From Aurantiochytrium sp. KH105 (Eukaryota > Sar > Bigyra > Thraustochytrida > Thraustochytriidae), in contig BGKB01000110.1 of assembly GCA_003116975.1 (NCBI GenBank), positions 165,046-229,045 of the forward strand: a DNA stretch of 64,000 nt. Direction: 5' to 3'. Positions 29,431 to 39,659 of the stretch are shown here, in pieces; position 1 is the stretch's first letter; every line of letters begins with the position of its first letter. Position numbers and translations under genes: made by a program. A model generated the notes under the pieces. The model did no database searches and had not been told where the DNA came from. It saw nothing but the letters and a program-made list of their open reading frames with translations.

Positions 29431-29873
29431 GTAAACCGTTTGCTTTCCACATTCGGTACGGATCGACTCTTTGTGTATACGAGCCTGAGCTCAAGTACAA
29501 AGGTAAAGTCAACTCGACTTGCTTGGTGCGAAGCAAAGCCAAGCAAAGGCAAGGGCGAGCCATTCAATTCTGGGTCGGTGTGCCATTAACTCAAAAAGTG
29601 TCATCTCACTGCCGGTCTTGCAGCAAGATTATCCACGCAAAAGCTGCTGCGAGAATACGCATGGAGAAAAAACAAAATGCTCCCACGTTCAAACCTTGAG
29701 AAAAAGCGATAAAAAGGAGAGAGGAGCAATATCTCGTGTATTATGATGAAAAAGCATTGATGTACCCTTGTCGGACGCGCTCAGCGCGACTTTCGCAATG
29801 GCAGTTTCCGCGTCGAGCTCGGCGGCGCGCCTAACAAGGACCGTGTAGATGTTGAAAAAAGCTTAACGTGAGG
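29431..29873. other. Convergent 3' region
   Basis: 443 bases between the stops of the convergent ubiquitin hydrolase and AP-1 mu genes. AT-balanced; no gene or strong repeat seen. Confidence 0.7.
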
Positions 29874-31148
29874 CTAACTCATCCGCAGGCTATAATCGCC
29901 GTTCTGTGTGATGTAGCGCACCCAAGGCAGCGCACTGTAGCCGCTGCGCTCGATAATCTTGAGATAGCGGACCTGGATCCCTGAAACAGTAAAGTAGGGA
30001 ATTTCAAACTTTACAGATGCCGGCTGCTTCCAAGAGGTGTCGTTCGGATCGGAGGTGGAGGGCAGGCCGAAATGTGCGCGCATGACCACCTCCTTGGCGC
30101 CGTAAAATTGCTTGATGGACCAGACGATGGCGTCCTTGTCTGGAACATAGGTGACCGTGCCAATGGTGGTCTTGAAGGATGGCGAGTCCACATCGGTGGG
30201 AACTGGGATCGTGATCTCGACATTGTTGGCGATGGATCTTGACTTGAATTGGGAACGCGCCGTGATGAGGTACTCGATGCGGCTCGACTTGTGCGGCTCT
30301 ACAACCGCCTCGACCCAGATGAGCGGCTTGACATGCGTGTTGAGGCGGTAGCTCATGAGTTCGAACTCGCCGTCTGGAGGAATGAAGCTAATGGTTCTGT
30401 CATTTTCAAAGCGCGCGAGACGCACGCACTGGTGAAACTTTACGTCCTCGAGCTCAACCGCCTTGCCCTTGGCGTAGTTCCGGCCCGATGCCTTGAACAT
30501 GAGCTTGTCATTGAGACCGAGCTTGAGCTCGGGCATGCCTGAGAGGAAGGACTTCATTTTGATCTTGCCGAGAATCTCTGAGTGGAGGACCTGACCCGAC
30601 GCGGAGACGAGCAAGTTGAGCTCCTCAATGACGTCAAGAAAGACCTCGTTTTTGCGGTGCACAATGCCCTCCGAGCGCCAAGACACGGCGTTGGTGAGGG
30701 CCATGGGCGGTCGCGGCTGCTTTTCCAGGCGAAAGCTGCTCTGCGTAATGTACTCGCGGAGGATCTTCTCCTCGGTGGTCTGTGGGAAGCCGAAATCCAT
30801 GGTCTCGTCAAGAAGCTCGTAAATGATCACAAAGTTGTCGCGGATGCTCTCCTCCGACACTTCGCCAAAGTAGCCCTTGAGCACGCCGCAGAGGCGCACC
30901 ATGTAGTTCATCATCGTAAAGACGTTGGAGTTCTTTTTCGTCACCGACAGCACATAGAGGTTGTTGTATTTGATGTAGACAAAGGTCACATCCTGTTCCG
31001 TGAACACGGGCTTGCGGTCCGCCTCCTCCTCCTCCTGGATGCGGGTCGCGAATCGCTCAATGCACGAGACGGGCACATCGCCGCGGTAGTTTCTGCTAAT
31101 GAGGATCTTGCCCTTGAGGTCTGTGAAGAAGATCGCGCTTGCCGACAT
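29874..31148 (-). CDS. AP1M: AP-1 clathrin adaptor complex, medium (mu) subunit
   Basis: 424 residues, practically the same length as human AP1M1 (423). This subunit recognises YxxPhi and related sorting signals in cargo at the trans-Golgi network and endosomes, as part of the AP-1 heterotetramer. The N-terminal longin-like domain starts MSASAIFFTDLKGKILISRN, with GDVPVSCIERF and LYVLSVTKKNSNVFTMMNYM. The C-terminal mu-homology domain begins near residue 165 with SEGIVHRKNEVFLDVIEELN and includes KLGLNDKLMFKASGRNYAKG and FIPPDGEFELMSYRLNTHVK. It ends SGIQVRYLKIIERSGYSALPWVRYIT, typical of mu1. The ATG at 31146-31148 is unambiguous. Highly conserved across its length with no introns. Confidence 0.97.
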   Translation of the reverse strand: MSASAIFFTDLKGKILISRNYRGDVPVSCIERFATRIQEEEEADRKPVFTEQDVTFVYIKYNNLYVLSVTKKNSNVFTMMNYMVRLCGVLKGYFGEVSEESIRDNFVIIYELLDETMDFGFPQTTEEKILREYITQSSFRLEKQPRPPMALTNAVSWRSEGIVHRKNEVFLDVIEELNLLVSASGQVLHSEILGKIKMKSFLSGMPELKLGLNDKLMFKASGRNYAKGKAVELEDVKFHQCVRLARFENDRTISFIPPDGEFELMSYRLNTHVKPLIWVEAVVEPHKSSRIEYLITARSQFKSRSIANNVEITIPVPTDVDSPSFKTTIGTVTYVPDKDAIVWSIKQFYGAKEVVMRAHFGLPSTSDPNDTSWKQPASVKFEIPYFTVSGIQVRYLKIIERSGYSALPWVRYITQNGDYSLRMS

Positions 31149-32177
31149 CTTTCCCGGATCTGCTTTTCGCTTTCTCCTCCTCCTCCTTCTTCTTCAGCTG
31201 CTGGCCCCGCCGCGTCTCCTGCCGCAGCTCCCTTCCCTGCGCCGCCTCGCGCTCGCTCGCCCGCGCGCCGCGGCGCTGCCACGCTGTCGCGACCGGGCCA
31301 ACAGCTCGATCGCGCGCCGCTCCAGGCAGCGGGCAGCCACCCAGCCACCCAGCCAGCCAGCCCGCCGCGGGAGGCCGACCGCCCCGCGCCGCGCCCTCGC
31401 GCAGCGCCGCCCCGCGCCTCGCCGCCCGTCCGCGCGTCCGCGCTGCGCGTCTGCGCGTCTGCGTGCGCGAGCTCGCGGCCGCCGAGTTGCCGATCTTGCT
31501 GCTGCTGCTTGCGGCTCTCGTGACGGTGCTACGCTACACAATGATACTACTATACTTACTAGCCTAGCGATCGCTAGCTAGTATGAACAACGACAACAAG
31601 AACAACTTGAAGAACAGCAACAACTGGCTTCATTGGATCTGATCATTCGCGACAATAAACAGCTTGCTCGTTCCGTTTGGTTCTGATCGTGCCTCCCCAT
31701 GGAGGAGGGTTTTCTATTTCGAGACCCCGTAGCGTCAGGTGGCAAAAAATGGGTTCCGGTCGGCCAAAGGCTGCAGCATGCTGGCGGCGGGTAAGAGATA
31801 GCAGATAGCGATGGCCCCGACGTGCCTTGCAGCCGTCTGTGCGTTGCCGCGCACGTCGGCGCGCGTGGCGACGGCAGCTTCACTGTGCGGGAGAGGGGTG
31901 CACGAGACTCCCTAAAGTAGCATACTTCTGCGTTTCCGCGCGTTGCCTTTGTGAGCAACTGCATCCCCAGCAGCCGTTTGTATTGGTCATCGTCGCTTCG
32001 ACCTCCTTTCGACGCTTCGCTATCGTTGTCGTCGCGAAAGCAAGCAAGTGCCTCATCTCTGCAGAGAAGGCTATCTACGTGCACGTGCTCGTGCCCTTAC
32101 CCGCGCGCATTCGACCTCAGCAGGCGACTCTACGGATTGAGCCGGGCTCAGAACGTTGAGCACCTTTTTTCCTGTCG
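31149..32177. promoter_or_regulatory. Upstream region between AP-1 mu and the divergent unknown gene
   Basis: About 1 kb that must hold both promoters. It is GC-rich with an Arg/Ser/Pro-coding shadow near the AP-1 side (31200-31540) and balanced farther right. No motif could be assigned with confidence. Confidence 0.45.
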
Positions 32178-32891
32178 ATGACTACCACGGGAGGATCAAG
32201 CGAAGGGTGCGATCGACAGGTGCTTCCTGAGCGAGAGCGGCATCCAGATGAATACATCTTTGACGCAGTTCGCTCACGCGCAATGTACCGCGGTAAGAAG
32301 AATAGATTTGAGGGGGGCGCTGAGGTGCTGGTCTTCAAGACTCTTGATGATGCAGATGAAGTCCTCAAGCTTCTCAATGTGAAGAGCACAATGTCTCAAG
32401 GTCGTGGACGGATAACAAAGCCTGGCAGAGGCTTCTTTACTTTTCTGGCGTCCTTAAACGATGTTTCCTCTGAAGGCCGTGCACCTCAGAACGGCTTCGC
32501 TGTGGCTGCACGCGTTATCCTCAGCGCGTTCCGTGACCAAGCCAAGCCAATCCCATCCATTCTCGTCGACGATCAAGGAGGGCGCACCGCAGATACATGG
32601 CCCAAGACACTACATAAAAGCAAAATTATCACGAAGGCTGAGGCTGACCTTGACCGGGCAGTACAAGCCGATGCTCCCCTCACTACGTGGACTGAGCGCT
32701 GGTCATGTCGTGTGAAGCGATCTCGGCAAGAAGATGGAGGCATGTCACGTGGGTCCAAACAGCGTCTTGCTATGATTCAGCTGCACGACCTTAAGCAGAT
32801 CCTTAGTCTCCTTGAGTACACTAACCGNGGGTCTGTTAAATTTCGCCGCCTCGAAGCCGCGTGGAAAACCTTCCAACGAGAAAAAAAATAA
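32178..32891 (+). CDS. Unknown 237-residue protein
   Basis: No family recognised. The ATG at 32178 opens a frame with normal protein composition: DEYIFDAVRSRAMYRGKKNR, then GGAEVLVFKTLDDADEVLKLLN, a Gly-rich turn, FAVAARVILSAFRDQAKPIP and a basic C-terminal third with LHDLKQILSLLEYTN. It ends in a Lys-rich tail before TAA. There is no signal peptide or membrane segment. An ambiguous base N at 32828 is the third position of a CGN codon, so residue 217 is Arg whatever the base. It is divergent from AP-1 mu. Codon usage is less G/C-biased than in its neighbours. It could be an orphan gene or a remnant of a mobile element. Confidence 0.5.
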   Translation: MTTTGGSSEGCDRQVLPERERHPDEYIFDAVRSRAMYRGKKNRFEGGAEVLVFKTLDDADEVLKLLNVKSTMSQGRGRITKPGRGFFTFLASLNDVSSEGRAPQNGFAVAARVILSAFRDQAKPIPSILVDDQGGRTADTWPKTLHKSKIITKAEADLDRAVQADAPLTTWTERWSCRVKRSRQEDGGMSRGSKQRLAMIQLHDLKQILSLLEYTNXGSVKFRRLEAAWKTFQREKK

Positions 32892-34079
32892 AAATAAAAA
32901 TGACAAGTATTGTCGCGAATTTTGCGCGTCATTGGTGGCTTCATCATGATCATGATCATGATCAGGAGCATGATCGCATGCACGGTGCAGGACGGGGAGA
33001 AGAGCCGCGGCGAGGAGATGAAGCTGGTGGGGAGGAGAGGATGACTGCGAGACCGGCGTTGGAGCACGCGAGGAAGAGGACGTGCTGGATGGCTAGCGAG
33101 CGAGCGAGAAGAGAAGGCCCGGCTTGGATGCTTCTGCTTGCGAAGGGCCGTTTTGGAGGGGCTCACGCAAGAAGAGGAGGAGGAAGAGGATGAGGAGGCT
33201 GGCACTGGAGGACTCGGGTGATGATGACGATGAGGGCGGTGAAGATCAGGAGACGCTTTTGTTCTGCACTGCACTGTCAAGTTGTGGACGACAATGGCTG
33301 TGGAGTGGAAATGGACGCTCGGCGGCCAGTCCATGTGCAGACTTTTGCACGCAGCAGCATGATGGTCTCGAGGCGACACGCACGGAGATCATCACTGTGT
33401 CGAGCTGCGCGGGAAGTCAGGTCGGGCCTGGCGTCGCAGAAATTGATCCGACGGGGTGAAGAAGGCCTCGGAGGAGGCCACGATCTCCGAAAAGGAGGCC
33501 AAGAAATTGCTGCGGCTCACTCGCCTCGGGCCTCCGGCGTCTGCGCTACGCGTTCAGCGATGGAGAGAGGGAGGGAGGGAGGGAGGAAGGGGAGCGGAGA
33601 AGTTTGTCTGAGGCCGCGAGGGCCTGCGCGGAGGTCGTGCCATGCCATCCATGCCTTGCCTTGCCTTGCCTTGCCTTGCCTTGCCTTGCCTTGCCTTGCC
33701 TTGCCGTGCCTTGCCTTGCCTTGCCATGCCGTGCTAAGAAGACCACGGTCGTCCAAGTCCATCGCGCAGAAAGGCGCCGCAAGTGCGGCAAAGGCGCATT
33801 CTTCACTTGCGGGCCGCCGCGGCAAGTGGGCCATGTCTCTCTCCGTGTCTGTCTGTCTGTCTGTCTGTCTGTGTCTCAGCGCCTTTCTTTCTTCTTTCTC
33901 GCGCAAGGGCGGAGAGGGAGGGCGAAGAAGAAGAAGAAGAAGAAGAAGAGCGGCGCGCACAAGCACAAGCACAACCACTACGAGCCGGGCGCGTGGGCGG
34001 CGCCGGAGCGCTTTCGGCGGCGCGGCTCGGGTGCAGGCGGCGCGGGAGGGAGGGCGGAGAGCGGGAGAGGCCAGGCGCG
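32892..34079. other. Repeat-rich intergenic region
   Basis: GATCAT and GAGGA patches lie near 32945-33250. A GGGA run is at ~33565-33590, CCTTG repeats at 33653-33730, TCTG repeats at ~33846-33872 and AAG/AGA repeats at ~33925-33950. The open frames across it change strand and composition with the repeats; none looks coding. Confidence 0.6.
33653..33730. repeat. CCTTG pentanucleotide microsatellite
   Basis: About 15 CCTTG units with two single-base variants near the right end. Confidence 0.95.
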
Positions 34080-34697
34080 ATGTACAGCGCGGCGCGGCTG
34101 CACGAGCGGCGGCCGCGGCGGAGGGCGCTGGGGCGCGTGACCGTGTTCCCGAGCGCCTTCGGCGCCGGCGAGGACGTGCGGCAGCGCGACACGAGGCCGA
34201 GCGCCACGGTGGACGCCGACGGCGTGACGCTCGTGGAGGTGCACTCGGGAGACAGGTACGCCAGCGTGAGCGACTTTGTCGAGGCCGCCTGCACGGACTA
34301 CGTGCGCCAGCTGAACGGCATCGGCGGCTCGGGCCTGCTCGAGGCGGCGGAGCGCTTCGGCCGCGAGCAGCGCGACCTGCGCGAGCAGCTGGAGCAGGAG
34401 CAGGACGAGGCCGAGGAGGCAGGCAACACCTTGGGCGATGTTGCCGAGGCCTCGCCTTCGGATGTGTCAGGGGACGCACGAACCAAGCACTTGTTCAGCA
34501 TTGAAAGCGATTTCATCCCAGAGTTTGACGATGAAGACGCCGATGTCGCGGACGAGTCATGGACTCAGGATAGTAAGGTCGACTGCGATGACGATGATCA
34601 TGTTGATGACAATGATGCCAGCGGACGCAACAGCATCAATCAACGCCAGGTGAAAGGTGTACTGGACAATTGGGACGACGGGGTCCCAGCCTTGTGA
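34080..34697 (+). CDS. Unknown acidic 205-residue protein
   Basis: No family recognised. The ATG at 34080-34082 starts a short basic N-terminus (MYSAARLHERRPRRRALGRV). A compact region follows with VTLVEVHSGDRYASVSDFVE and CTDYVRQLNGIGGSGLLEAA. Next come a helix-forming Glu/Gln stretch (about residues 95-118) and an Asp-rich tail with about ten acidic residues in short order near 175. It ends NWDDGVPAL. No signal or membrane segment, so probably soluble, nuclear or cytosolic. The frame is open upstream through repeat-derived sequence, but the Met at 34080 is the first after the repeats. High G/C third positions in the first half support coding. Confidence 0.5.
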   Translation: MYSAARLHERRPRRRALGRVTVFPSAFGAGEDVRQRDTRPSATVDADGVTLVEVHSGDRYASVSDFVEAACTDYVRQLNGIGGSGLLEAAERFGREQRDLREQLEQEQDEAEEAGNTLGDVAEASPSDVSGDARTKHLFSIESDFIPEFDDEDADVADESWTQDSKVDCDDDDHVDDNDASGRNSINQRQVKGVLDNWDDGVPAL

Positions 34698-35505
34698 TGT
34701 CCTTTGCCCCTCCTCCTTTTCCTTTTTCTATTTCCACTTTGGCACATGCTTCCTTTTCGCTTGCACGCGGAGAAGAAGATGCGTCTGTTCGCTAGCTCGC
34801 CCAATGGCAAACACTATAACATGCGCGTAGGCAGTCTGAGAGCCCCTACCAAGTGTAGGCGGGGTTATATATATTCAGAAGCAAAGAAGCAATGTGGGCA
34901 GCTCGATGTCCATCTTGTACGTCAATATATATATTTGTGTGCGCGCGTGCCAGATGCCAAGGGAGAGAGAAAAAACAAAAAACAAAAAGTGAGTATGAAG
35001 GGAATGAACAAGGAAAATTAGTGCCGATAATGAAGCGGACGCCGCGCACGCGCGCACGACTTGCCAATAGATGGAAACGATTTGGGCTTTCGTGTGCTAG
35101 CAAGCTCAGCTCTTCTCAGGTACTGCTACTACTACTGCTGCTGCAGCTGCGCAGGCCTAATATTATCACTGGAAACTAGGTTAACAATTGATGTTTGTGT
35201 TCTCCGTTGACTGCTGCATAGGTCAATTGACGTAAGTTGACAATCCGTCTACCAAGCAAAAAGGCGAAAGACGGAAATGCATCATTGTTTTTATTAGTTG
35301 AATGGTTGTGCATGTATCTTTCATTCAGAGAGATCAGACCCGCAGAACTTCTACTAGTAATGTGTTTTGGGGACACGCGGGAAGAAGAGAAAGGATCATG
35401 GAAAAAGAATGAGAAGAGAAGAGAAGAGAACACACGTGGGGTAATGGTGGTGGTGCCTAGATATGTATGTCCAATAGAGAGTGCGTCTTGAGGCGACGAG
35501 CTTGC
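34698..35505. other. Convergent 3' region, AT-rich
   Basis: Balanced to AT-rich, with ATATATAT patches near 34866 and 34926 and GAAGA repeats near 35409-35430. It holds the 3' flanks of the acidic protein gene and of the HYOU1-like gene. No coding frame is convincing. Confidence 0.65.
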
Positions 35506-38250
35506 TTAGAGCTCGTCCTTCTCCTTGGCCTCTTGATCCTCAGTCGCCTCCTCCTCCTGCTTTCCGGTCTCCTCGGCCGTGACCTCTTCTTCCTCCTGCT
35601 GTTGCTCCTGCTCCGTCGTGGTGTCATCCTTTTTAGCATCGGCCTTGGATGCGGAAGCCTTCTTGGGGCTCTTGGGTGGCGTCGGCAGCGGACGGCGAAG
35701 AGCGTGCTCCAACGCACTGTGCAGAGGCTCCAAGTGAGCGGCCACGTCGGCGCTTGTAAAAGCTGCGGCCTCAAGCGAACCGAGCGAGGATTGCTGGGAC
35801 TCAACGTCGCTCAGCCAGCTCTCGAACATCGAGACACGCTCAAGCACCAAGGTCTTTTCTTCTTCCGTAATCCACGGACGCTCCTTGGCCCATACCTTTG
35901 TGACTTGTGACTTGACCTTGGACATCAAGTCACGCGCCGAACGCGCGGCGGCCGGGCGCTGGTCAAGCTCCTTGACGCGACCAAAGAGCTTGCGCAGACG
36001 CTTCTCAAAAGCCTTGCGCCGCGACCGGTACTCCTCGAGCGAGGCATCGGCACCGTCGCCGTCAAGCCAGTCCTCAAGCTCCTCAAGGTCGTCAAAAAGC
36101 TGCGTCTTGTCTTCCTCGCTCATGACCAGGTCAACCTCTTCCTCGGCGGACCGAACCTGGTCGCGAGCCTCAAAGACAAACGATTCGACCTCGTTCTTGA
36201 CGGCCTCCTTGGTGCGGAGTTCCTCCTCGTAAGCATCGAACGAGGCAAGAACCTCGCGCGCGTGCGCCACGGCCTCATCGTCGATGGCGCGAACAGCACG
36301 TCCGGCATCCGTGCGCTTTACCGTCAGAGGAAAACGGTGGGTACGCTGCGTGGGAGTCTTCTTGCGCTTCCTTCGGCTTGCCTTGCGCTTGCTGCTCGCC
36401 GCATCCTTGGTGTCTTCGGACGCGTCAGTTTTTTCCGATTCCTCGCCCTTTGCTTTTTCGTCCTCCGCCTCCGTCGCGGCGTCTGCGTCAGAGGCATCCG
36501 CCTCGGCGTCTGCATCTGCGTCTGCGGCGGCAGCATCTTCAGATCCATCGGTTGCTTGCGCGGTGCTGTCGTCCGCTTCCGGGGTGTCTTCCGGCGGCGG
36601 CGCAAGCTTTTCCACAAAGATGGCCTCTGCCTGGAGCAGCTGTACCGTGTCGTTCAGGTCGAGCTTGATGGTCAGGCTCACCTTGGGATCTCCGTGCTGG
36701 CCAAACTGCTCAATGGCCTCGGGAACCCCAGAGAGCTCGTAAAAAGCAACGGTTGCCCGCTCCGGGGCATCGGGCGTTGTGCGCGAGAGCTCGCAAGTAA
36801 AGTCGTGCGTCACGTTGACGCTGACGATCTTGCGGGCATCGAGTGCGTCGCCAGACTTGAAAAGTACCGCGCTCTTGGCCCAGGGCTCTGCTCCAGCAGC
36901 AGGTTCGCCCGACTCCACCAAATCAAGTTGGACGGTATCGGTGGTGATGTCGCGGAGGCCGACGGGACGCACGCGAAAAGCCTTGCTCATATTGGCGCCA
37001 ACAAAAACGGCACCGAAGGCTTTGGCTTCGTCACCGTTGAGATGACTGCCGAGCTCCTTGCCCTTGAGGTAGTCGGAGAGAATTTCCTTGACGCGCGGCA
37101 CACGCACGCCGCCGCCAATGATTTCGATCGCGTGCAGATCGTCCACAGAGGTCCCCGACTCTTGCAGCACACGCTCAATGGGGGCAGTGACGCGAGCAAA
37201 AAGATCAGCGCCAGCGTCCTCGAGCTGCTTGCGCGTCACGTGCAGACGCACATCGCGACCGTCGTGCAGACTTTCAATTGAGACGGGGATTTCGGCGTTG
37301 GCGCTCAGCACCGTTTTGACCTTGGTCGCCTGACTGCGCATGCGCTCGAGCGCGCGACGCGACTCGCGGACGACGCCAGGGTCTACGCCGTGCGTCTTTT
37401 CAAAAGCGTCCTCGATCATTTGCACCATGAGCATATCGATGGAATCACCGCCGAGCGTACGGTCCCAGGCCTTGGCCAGTACGTCAATCTGCGTCGTAGT
37501 CTTGCCGCCCTTTCCAGTCTTGCCGTAAAAGTCGAGCAGCGTCACCTTGGTGCTGGCACTGCCCATGTTGTACAGAAGAATCTTGTGCGAGGCGTTCTGG
37601 AACTCGGTGTAGACGCCATGTTGAACGGCTGCTGCAACATTCTCATCGACCAAGGTCAGCACGCGCAGGCCAGAGATCTCAGCCGCGAGCAAAAGCGCCT
37701 CGCGTTGGGCCTGCGAGAAGAAGGGAGGCACGGTAAGGACGCAGTCGAGTACCTTGGACTCGGTAAAGTCGGAGGCCATCTTTTGCACATTCGATAGGAT
37801 CATGGCAACGAGTTCCTCGGGAAGGAGTTTGCGCTCCTTGGGCGTTCCCTTGTCCACGACAATCTTGAAACCACCCGTCGCCGCGTTTTCCTCGAGCTCG
37901 TAGGGGATGTCCAGCATACCAAGGTGTTCCATCTCGGCGCTGTTGGCGGCGACGCCAAGGAGATCTCTGGTGCGGAAAAAGGTATGTTCGGGATCGCGAA
38001 GAGCCATGGCGGCTGCAGTGCTGCCGTACAGTCGGGCGTCGCGTCCAAAGGCAATGACATTGTTCGTCTTGCGCTTGCCGGCCTCATTGAGGACGATGTC
38101 AAAGGCCTTGCCAGGCTGCACAAAGGCCACCTTGATGAAGGTGGTGCCAAAGTCGATGCCCAAAATGACCGCTGCCTCTCCGGAGATAGCGCTCAGCGAC
38201 GCAACCACGAGGGCCAGCGTCCAGGCAAGGAGCCCACGTCTCGAGAGCAT
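35506..38250 (-). CDS. HYOU1: ER-lumenal Hsp70-like chaperone (HYOU1/GRP170/Lhs1)
   Basis: 914 residues from the ATG at 38248-38250 (human HYOU1 has 999). It is a large Hsp70 of the ER lumen that acts as nucleotide-exchange factor for BiP and as a holdase. The signal peptide is the hydrophobic stretch LLAWTLALVVASLSAISGEA. The ATPase domain starts VILGIDFGTTFIKVAFVQPG and includes TVPPFFSQAQREALLLAAEI, VDENVAAAVQHGVY, GGDSID and IEIIGGGVRVPRVKEILSDY. A beta region precedes an acidic Asp/Ala/Glu insertion (~590-660), as in other GRP170 proteins. An alpha-helical C-terminal domain follows. The protein ends in KDEL, the classic ER-retrieval signal. A 27-residue upstream extension begins with TTG and would hide the signal peptide, so it is excluded. 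Confidence 0.96.
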   Translation of the reverse strand: MLSRRGLLAWTLALVVASLSAISGEAAVILGIDFGTTFIKVAFVQPGKAFDIVLNEAGKRKTNNVIAFGRDARLYGSTAAAMALRDPEHTFFRTRDLLGVAANSAEMEHLGMLDIPYELEENAATGGFKIVVDKGTPKERKLLPEELVAMILSNVQKMASDFTESKVLDCVLTVPPFFSQAQREALLLAAEISGLRVLTLVDENVAAAVQHGVYTEFQNASHKILLYNMGSASTKVTLLDFYGKTGKGGKTTTQIDVLAKAWDRTLGGDSIDMLMVQMIEDAFEKTHGVDPGVVRESRRALERMRSQATKVKTVLSANAEIPVSIESLHDGRDVRLHVTRKQLEDAGADLFARVTAPIERVLQESGTSVDDLHAIEIIGGGVRVPRVKEILSDYLKGKELGSHLNGDEAKAFGAVFVGANMSKAFRVRPVGLRDITTDTVQLDLVESGEPAAGAEPWAKSAVLFKSGDALDARKIVSVNVTHDFTCELSRTTPDAPERATVAFYELSGVPEAIEQFGQHGDPKVSLTIKLDLNDTVQLLQAEAIFVEKLAPPPEDTPEADDSTAQATDGSEDAAAADADADAEADASDADAATEAEDEKAKGEESEKTDASEDTKDAASSKRKASRRKRKKTPTQRTHRFPLTVKRTDAGRAVRAIDDEAVAHAREVLASFDAYEEELRTKEAVKNEVESFVFEARDQVRSAEEEVDLVMSEEDKTQLFDDLEELEDWLDGDGADASLEEYRSRRKAFEKRLRKLFGRVKELDQRPAAARSARDLMSKVKSQVTKVWAKERPWITEEEKTLVLERVSMFESWLSDVESQQSSLGSLEAAAFTSADVAAHLEPLHSALEHALRRPLPTPPKSPKKASASKADAKKDDTTTEQEQQQEEEEVTAEETGKQEEEATEDQEAKEKDEL

Positions 38251-38741
38251 GGTCACGGTCTGATCCGCCCGTTCACGAACGGACGAACGGCCCAGCGGCG
38301 CTCGCCGACCCGAGGACAAGATAAAAGCCAACGCTCGCCCAATCTCGCTCTCTCTACCCCTCCAGGAGGGGAAGCGCGCCCCGCCCCACTGTCCGTCTGC
38401 CGGTCCTCGCTCCCTCGCCGCAGGCCAGGAGCGCCCGCGGTGCCTGCCTGCCTGCCTGCCTGCCGACTCGAGCGCAGCTCAGGTTCTGCCTCGCAAGGAG
38501 CATCCCACGATCGGTCGTTCGTTCGTTCGCATCGTCCATCATCATCACCCGACGGGGCCGTCAACTCCACGTTGGCACGCCTCGGAGGGGTGCGCGCGGG
38601 GTGCGCGTTTAGGTGTGCGCGGGGTGTGCGCCGCGGCCGGGCTTCGCTGGCCACCGGCGGGGCCCTCGCGGTGGCGGCGAGGCGCGCGGGCAGAGCCGAT
38701 ATTGCGCGCGGGCGTGCGGGCAGGGGCGGCCGCGGGCAGCG
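38251..38741. promoter_or_regulatory. Bidirectional promoter region of HYOU1 and RPB6
   Basis: Only 491 bases separate the two divergent start codons. It contains CTGC repeats (~38443-38465), a GTTC patch (~38514-38530) and GCGGGGTGCGCG elements near 38590-38635. No canonical ER-stress element could be identified by eye. Confidence 0.5.
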
Positions 38742-39131
38742 ATGGCGGAGGAGGACTCGATGGAGGGCGTGTCGCCCGCCGCGAACGCCGGCGCGGCGGG
38801 CGCTGGCGGCGGCGCCACGGAGTTTCTGACGGCGGAGGAGGCCGCCGCCACCGCGGGCGAGAACGGCGGCGCCGACGAGGGCGAGGGCGACAACAAGATC
38901 AGGCGCACGACGCGGTACCTGACCAAGTACGAACGTGCGCGCATTCTGGGCACGCGCGCGCTGCAGATCTCCATGAACGCGCCCGTCATGGTGGAGATTG
39001 AGGGCGAGACGGATCCCCTTCGCATCGCGCAAAAGGAGCTGCAGGCCCGCAAAATCCCCATCATCATTCGCCGCTACCTGCCGGACGGAACGTACGAGGA
39101 CTGGAAAATCAAGGACCTTATTGTCGACTAA
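38742..39131 (+). CDS. RPB6: RNA polymerase I/II/III common subunit RPB6 (RPABC2)
   Basis: 129 residues (human POLR2F has 127). This small subunit is shared by all three nuclear RNA polymerases and stabilises the clamp and largest subunit; it is the counterpart of bacterial omega. The N-terminus is acidic and Ala/Gly-rich, as usual. The conserved C-terminal core runs [60 protein letters not shown], then [16 protein letters not shown]. The ATG at 38742 gives the expected length. Single exon, divergent from HYOU1. Secure call. Confidence 0.97.
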   Translation: MAEEDSMEGVSPAANAGAAGAGGGATEFLTAEEAAATAGENGGADEGEGDNKIRRTTRYLTKYERARILGTRALQISMNAPVMVEIEGETDPLRIAQKELQARKIPIIIRRYLPDGTYEDWKIKDLIVD

Positions 39132-39195
39132 GTTTCCCTCTTCTTGAAAACGCGGGTGGTCACGAAACGAACGCGTCAATCCATCACATCGCCTC

Positions 39196-39250
39196 GCATC
39201 GCATCGCATCACATCACATCACATCACATCACATCACATCACATCACATT
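39196..39250. repeat. CATCA pentanucleotide microsatellite
   Basis: About ten units of ATCAC/CATCG type, perfect in the central part, about 65 bases past the RPB6 stop. Confidence 0.93.
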
Positions 39251-39659
39251 ACACCATATCAAGGCGACGGGGCGAGACGATGAGGAGGTCCACCTCCGTC
39301 TTGTGATTCGCCCCTTTAATGCGCAGTCATGCGAATCAGTTCCCTTTCACCCTCCCACCCGCCCATCGACCTCTTTTTCTCAATGTTTGTGCATTCGTGC
39401 GCGCGGCCTTGGCTACTTTCGAGTTTAAGTTGGAGTCTATTGCGTATTACATACGGACCCCATCTCCCCTCTGGTCATATTGACGCTGTGCGGATTACAA
39501 GTCGGGCACGCATGCTTTCGACGCTCGCTTGGGACGCAGCGCCGCAGTCAACGTAGGTCTAGTTAAAAACTGAAGGGTATGTAGTGAAGATCATTTCCAA
39601 GCACGCTCATCGCCATTTTCCTGATACTGAGGGCCTAGAACTATGGCCATCGGCTCCAA

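Noticed and set aside
36262-37281. 339-codon plus-strand frame inside HYOU1
   Set aside because: Antisense shadow of a highly conserved Hsp70 gene.
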